From: Candidatus Nealsonbacteria bacterium RIFCSPHIGHO2_02_FULL_43_13
GTDB lineage: Bacteria > Patescibacteriota > Minisyncoccia > Minisyncoccales > MHMH01
Direction of reading: 5' to 3'
Assembly (NCBI GenBank): GCA_001819295.1
Contig: MHMD01000029.1
Coordinates: 157 to 6,240 of the forward strand
DNA: 6,084 bases
Shown: piece after piece, positions 5,131 through 6,084 of the stretch
Layout: each line of letters starts with the position of its first letter
How positions within the stretch are numbered: position 1 is the stretch's first letter
Program-made: the position numbers and the translations under genes
Notes under the pieces: generated by a model
The model's database searches: none
Seen by the model: the letters and a program-made list of their open reading frames with translations, nothing else
What the model was told of the DNA's origin: nothing

Positions 5131-6084
5131 ATGAAAAAATTGTCTTTCAAAGAAATAGAAAAAATAATTAAAGAAGCTAAAAAAATCCTTGTGGCAACCC
5201 ATCAAGGCCCGGACGCTGACGCCATTGGCTCTTTAGCGGCCTTGGGAATGTATTTTGCAAAAACAAAAAAACAAAATTATTTGCTTTCAATTTCCGGAGT
5301 GCCGGAATCGTTAAAATTTATTCCCGGCGTCAGATTAATAAAATCAAAACATCCGAAAATGCCTTACGATTTAATTATCGGCCTTGATTACGGTTCGGAA
5401 TGGCGTTTGGGACTTAATAGCTATTTTAAAAAATATCCAAAAATTCCAATTTTAATTTTTGACCACCATCCGGTTGCCGACCAGGGAGCGAATTTCGGCG
5501 TCATTGACACAACTTACTCTTCAACATCGGAAATAATTTATGATTACTTAAAAACTATTAAATTTAAAATTGATAAAAATATCGCTTACGCTTTAGCGAT
5601 CGGCATTTTAACCGATACGGGATTTTTTAAATATACCGTGAGTCCGAAGCCGCTTGAAATATTGGCGGAACTAATGAAAGAATTTAAAATAAAACCGGTT
5701 GAAATTGATAATGCCTTAAGCGGCCAAGTGAAATTTGAAGCGCTTAAATTGTCGGGGAAAATATTGAGCCGCACCAAATATAAAGAAAAAGAAAATTTTG
5801 TTTATTCGTGGTTTAAAAGACGGGAACTTAACAAGCATCGCTTAATAACTGATGATTTAAGGGGTCTTGTAGAACGGCTTAGGAATTTAAAAAACGGCCG
5901 TTTTGCTTTGCTGCTTATTGAGGAAAAACAAAATAGAATCCGCGGCGAACTGCGCAGCCGGCCCGATAAAAATTATGACGTGGCAAAGCTCGCAAAAAAA
6001 TTCGGGAGCGGAGGCGGCCACAAATTCGCGGCCGGTTTCAGATGCAAAGGCACAATTGACTCGGTACTAAAACTCGTGGCAAAA
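5131..6084 (+). CDS. nrnA: DHH/DHHA1 phosphoesterase, NrnA-type (nanoRNase / pAp phosphatase), 3' end beyond window
   Basis: NrnA-family enzymes are cytoplasmic, metal-dependent (usually Mn2+) phosphoesterases that degrade 2-5 nt RNA fragments to mononucleotides and, in many species, dephosphorylate pAp to AMP. The 318 codons seen hold the full DHH domain: H24 with D28-x-D30 (P-D-A-D-A-I-G-S), D86 (G-L-D-Y-G-S), D111-H112-H113-P, and D162 (L-T-D-T-G-F-F). The DHHA1 substrate domain follows (about 222-318) with R-G-E-L-R-S-R (271-277) and G-S-G-G-G-H (292-297) then A-A-G-F. All expected metal ligands are present. Family members are about 310-330 residues, so only a short C-terminal piece should be missing. 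An in-frame TGA at 5122-5124 makes the ATG at 5131 the first usable start; no Shine-Dalgarno site is visible. The gene lies 24 nt after rbfA in a translation operon, an order also seen elsewhere. Activity on pAp as opposed to RNA cannot be told from sequence. Confidence 0.9.
   Translation, partial: MKKLSFKEIEKIIKEAKKILVATHQGPDADAIGSLAALGMYFAKTKKQNYLLSISGVPESLKFIPGVRLIKSKHPKMPYDLIIGLDYGSEWRLGLNSYFKKYPKIPILIFDHHPVADQGANFGVIDTTYSSTSEIIYDYLKTIKFKIDKNIAYALAIGILTDTGFFKYTVSPKPLEILAELMKEFKIKPVEIDNALSGQVKFEALKLSGKILSRTKYKEKENFVYSWFKRRELNKHRLITDDLRGLVERLRNLKNGRFALLLIEEKQNRIRGELRSRPDKNYDVAKLAKKFGSGGGHKFAAGFRCKGTIDSVLKLVAK

Noticed and set aside
5121..5171. A 16-codon frame starting at an ATG between rbfA and nrnA
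   Set aside because: It overlaps the nrnA start in another frame, has no ribosome site and shows no recognisable peptide. An upstream decoy effect is possible but unsupported.
1..6084. tRNA, rRNA, riboswitch, CRISPR, insertion sequence or prophage signals
   Set aside because: Coding sequence fills nearly all of the window; the non-coding gaps are 72, 94 and 24 bp, and none shows tRNA-like folding, regular direct repeats or transposase remnants.

Overview
The window reads as a compact bacterial chromosome segment with moderate AT bias. The most likely source is a Candidate Phyla Radiation / Patescibacteria genome of Parcubacteria type. This is inferred from an IF-2 with no N-terminal extension, a membrane protein of a kind I associate with these genomes, very short intergenic gaps and few Shine-Dalgarno sites; there is no 16S rRNA gene or other marker to prove it. 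TGA is used as a stop codon in two genes and never read through, so this is the standard bacterial code and not the TGA=Gly code of Gracilibacteria/SR1.

Left half, minus strand: a ten-helix P2-type cation-transporting ATPase (547-3177), then a small integral membrane protein (474 down to base 1) that runs off the left edge. The 72 bp between them, together with the last codons of the ATPase, holds two inverted repeats: a perfect 12-13 bp hairpin and a longer imperfect one.

Right half, plus strand: a translation / ribosome-assembly / RNA-turnover operon, infB (IF-2), rbfA and an nrnA-type DHH phosphoesterase. infB and rbfA overlap by ATGA; nrnA follows 24 nt after rbfA and leaves the right edge nearly complete. 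This extends the infB-rbfA order found in many bacteria, with a DHH/NrnA gene often next.

The two halves diverge from a 94 bp region (3178-3271) that contains a near-consensus sigma70-type promoter (TTGAAA-N17-TATAAT) ending 9 nt before the infB ATG. All three transcription-leading genes have a -10-like hexamer 9-13 nt before their start codon, which suggests leaderless or nearly leaderless transcripts. The points most worth checking are this leaderless arrangement, the substitution of most of the residues by which IF-2 binds fMet-tRNA, and the degenerate site I of the cation pump. I see no mobile element, CRISPR array, tRNA or rRNA gene, and no clearly new multi-gene system.
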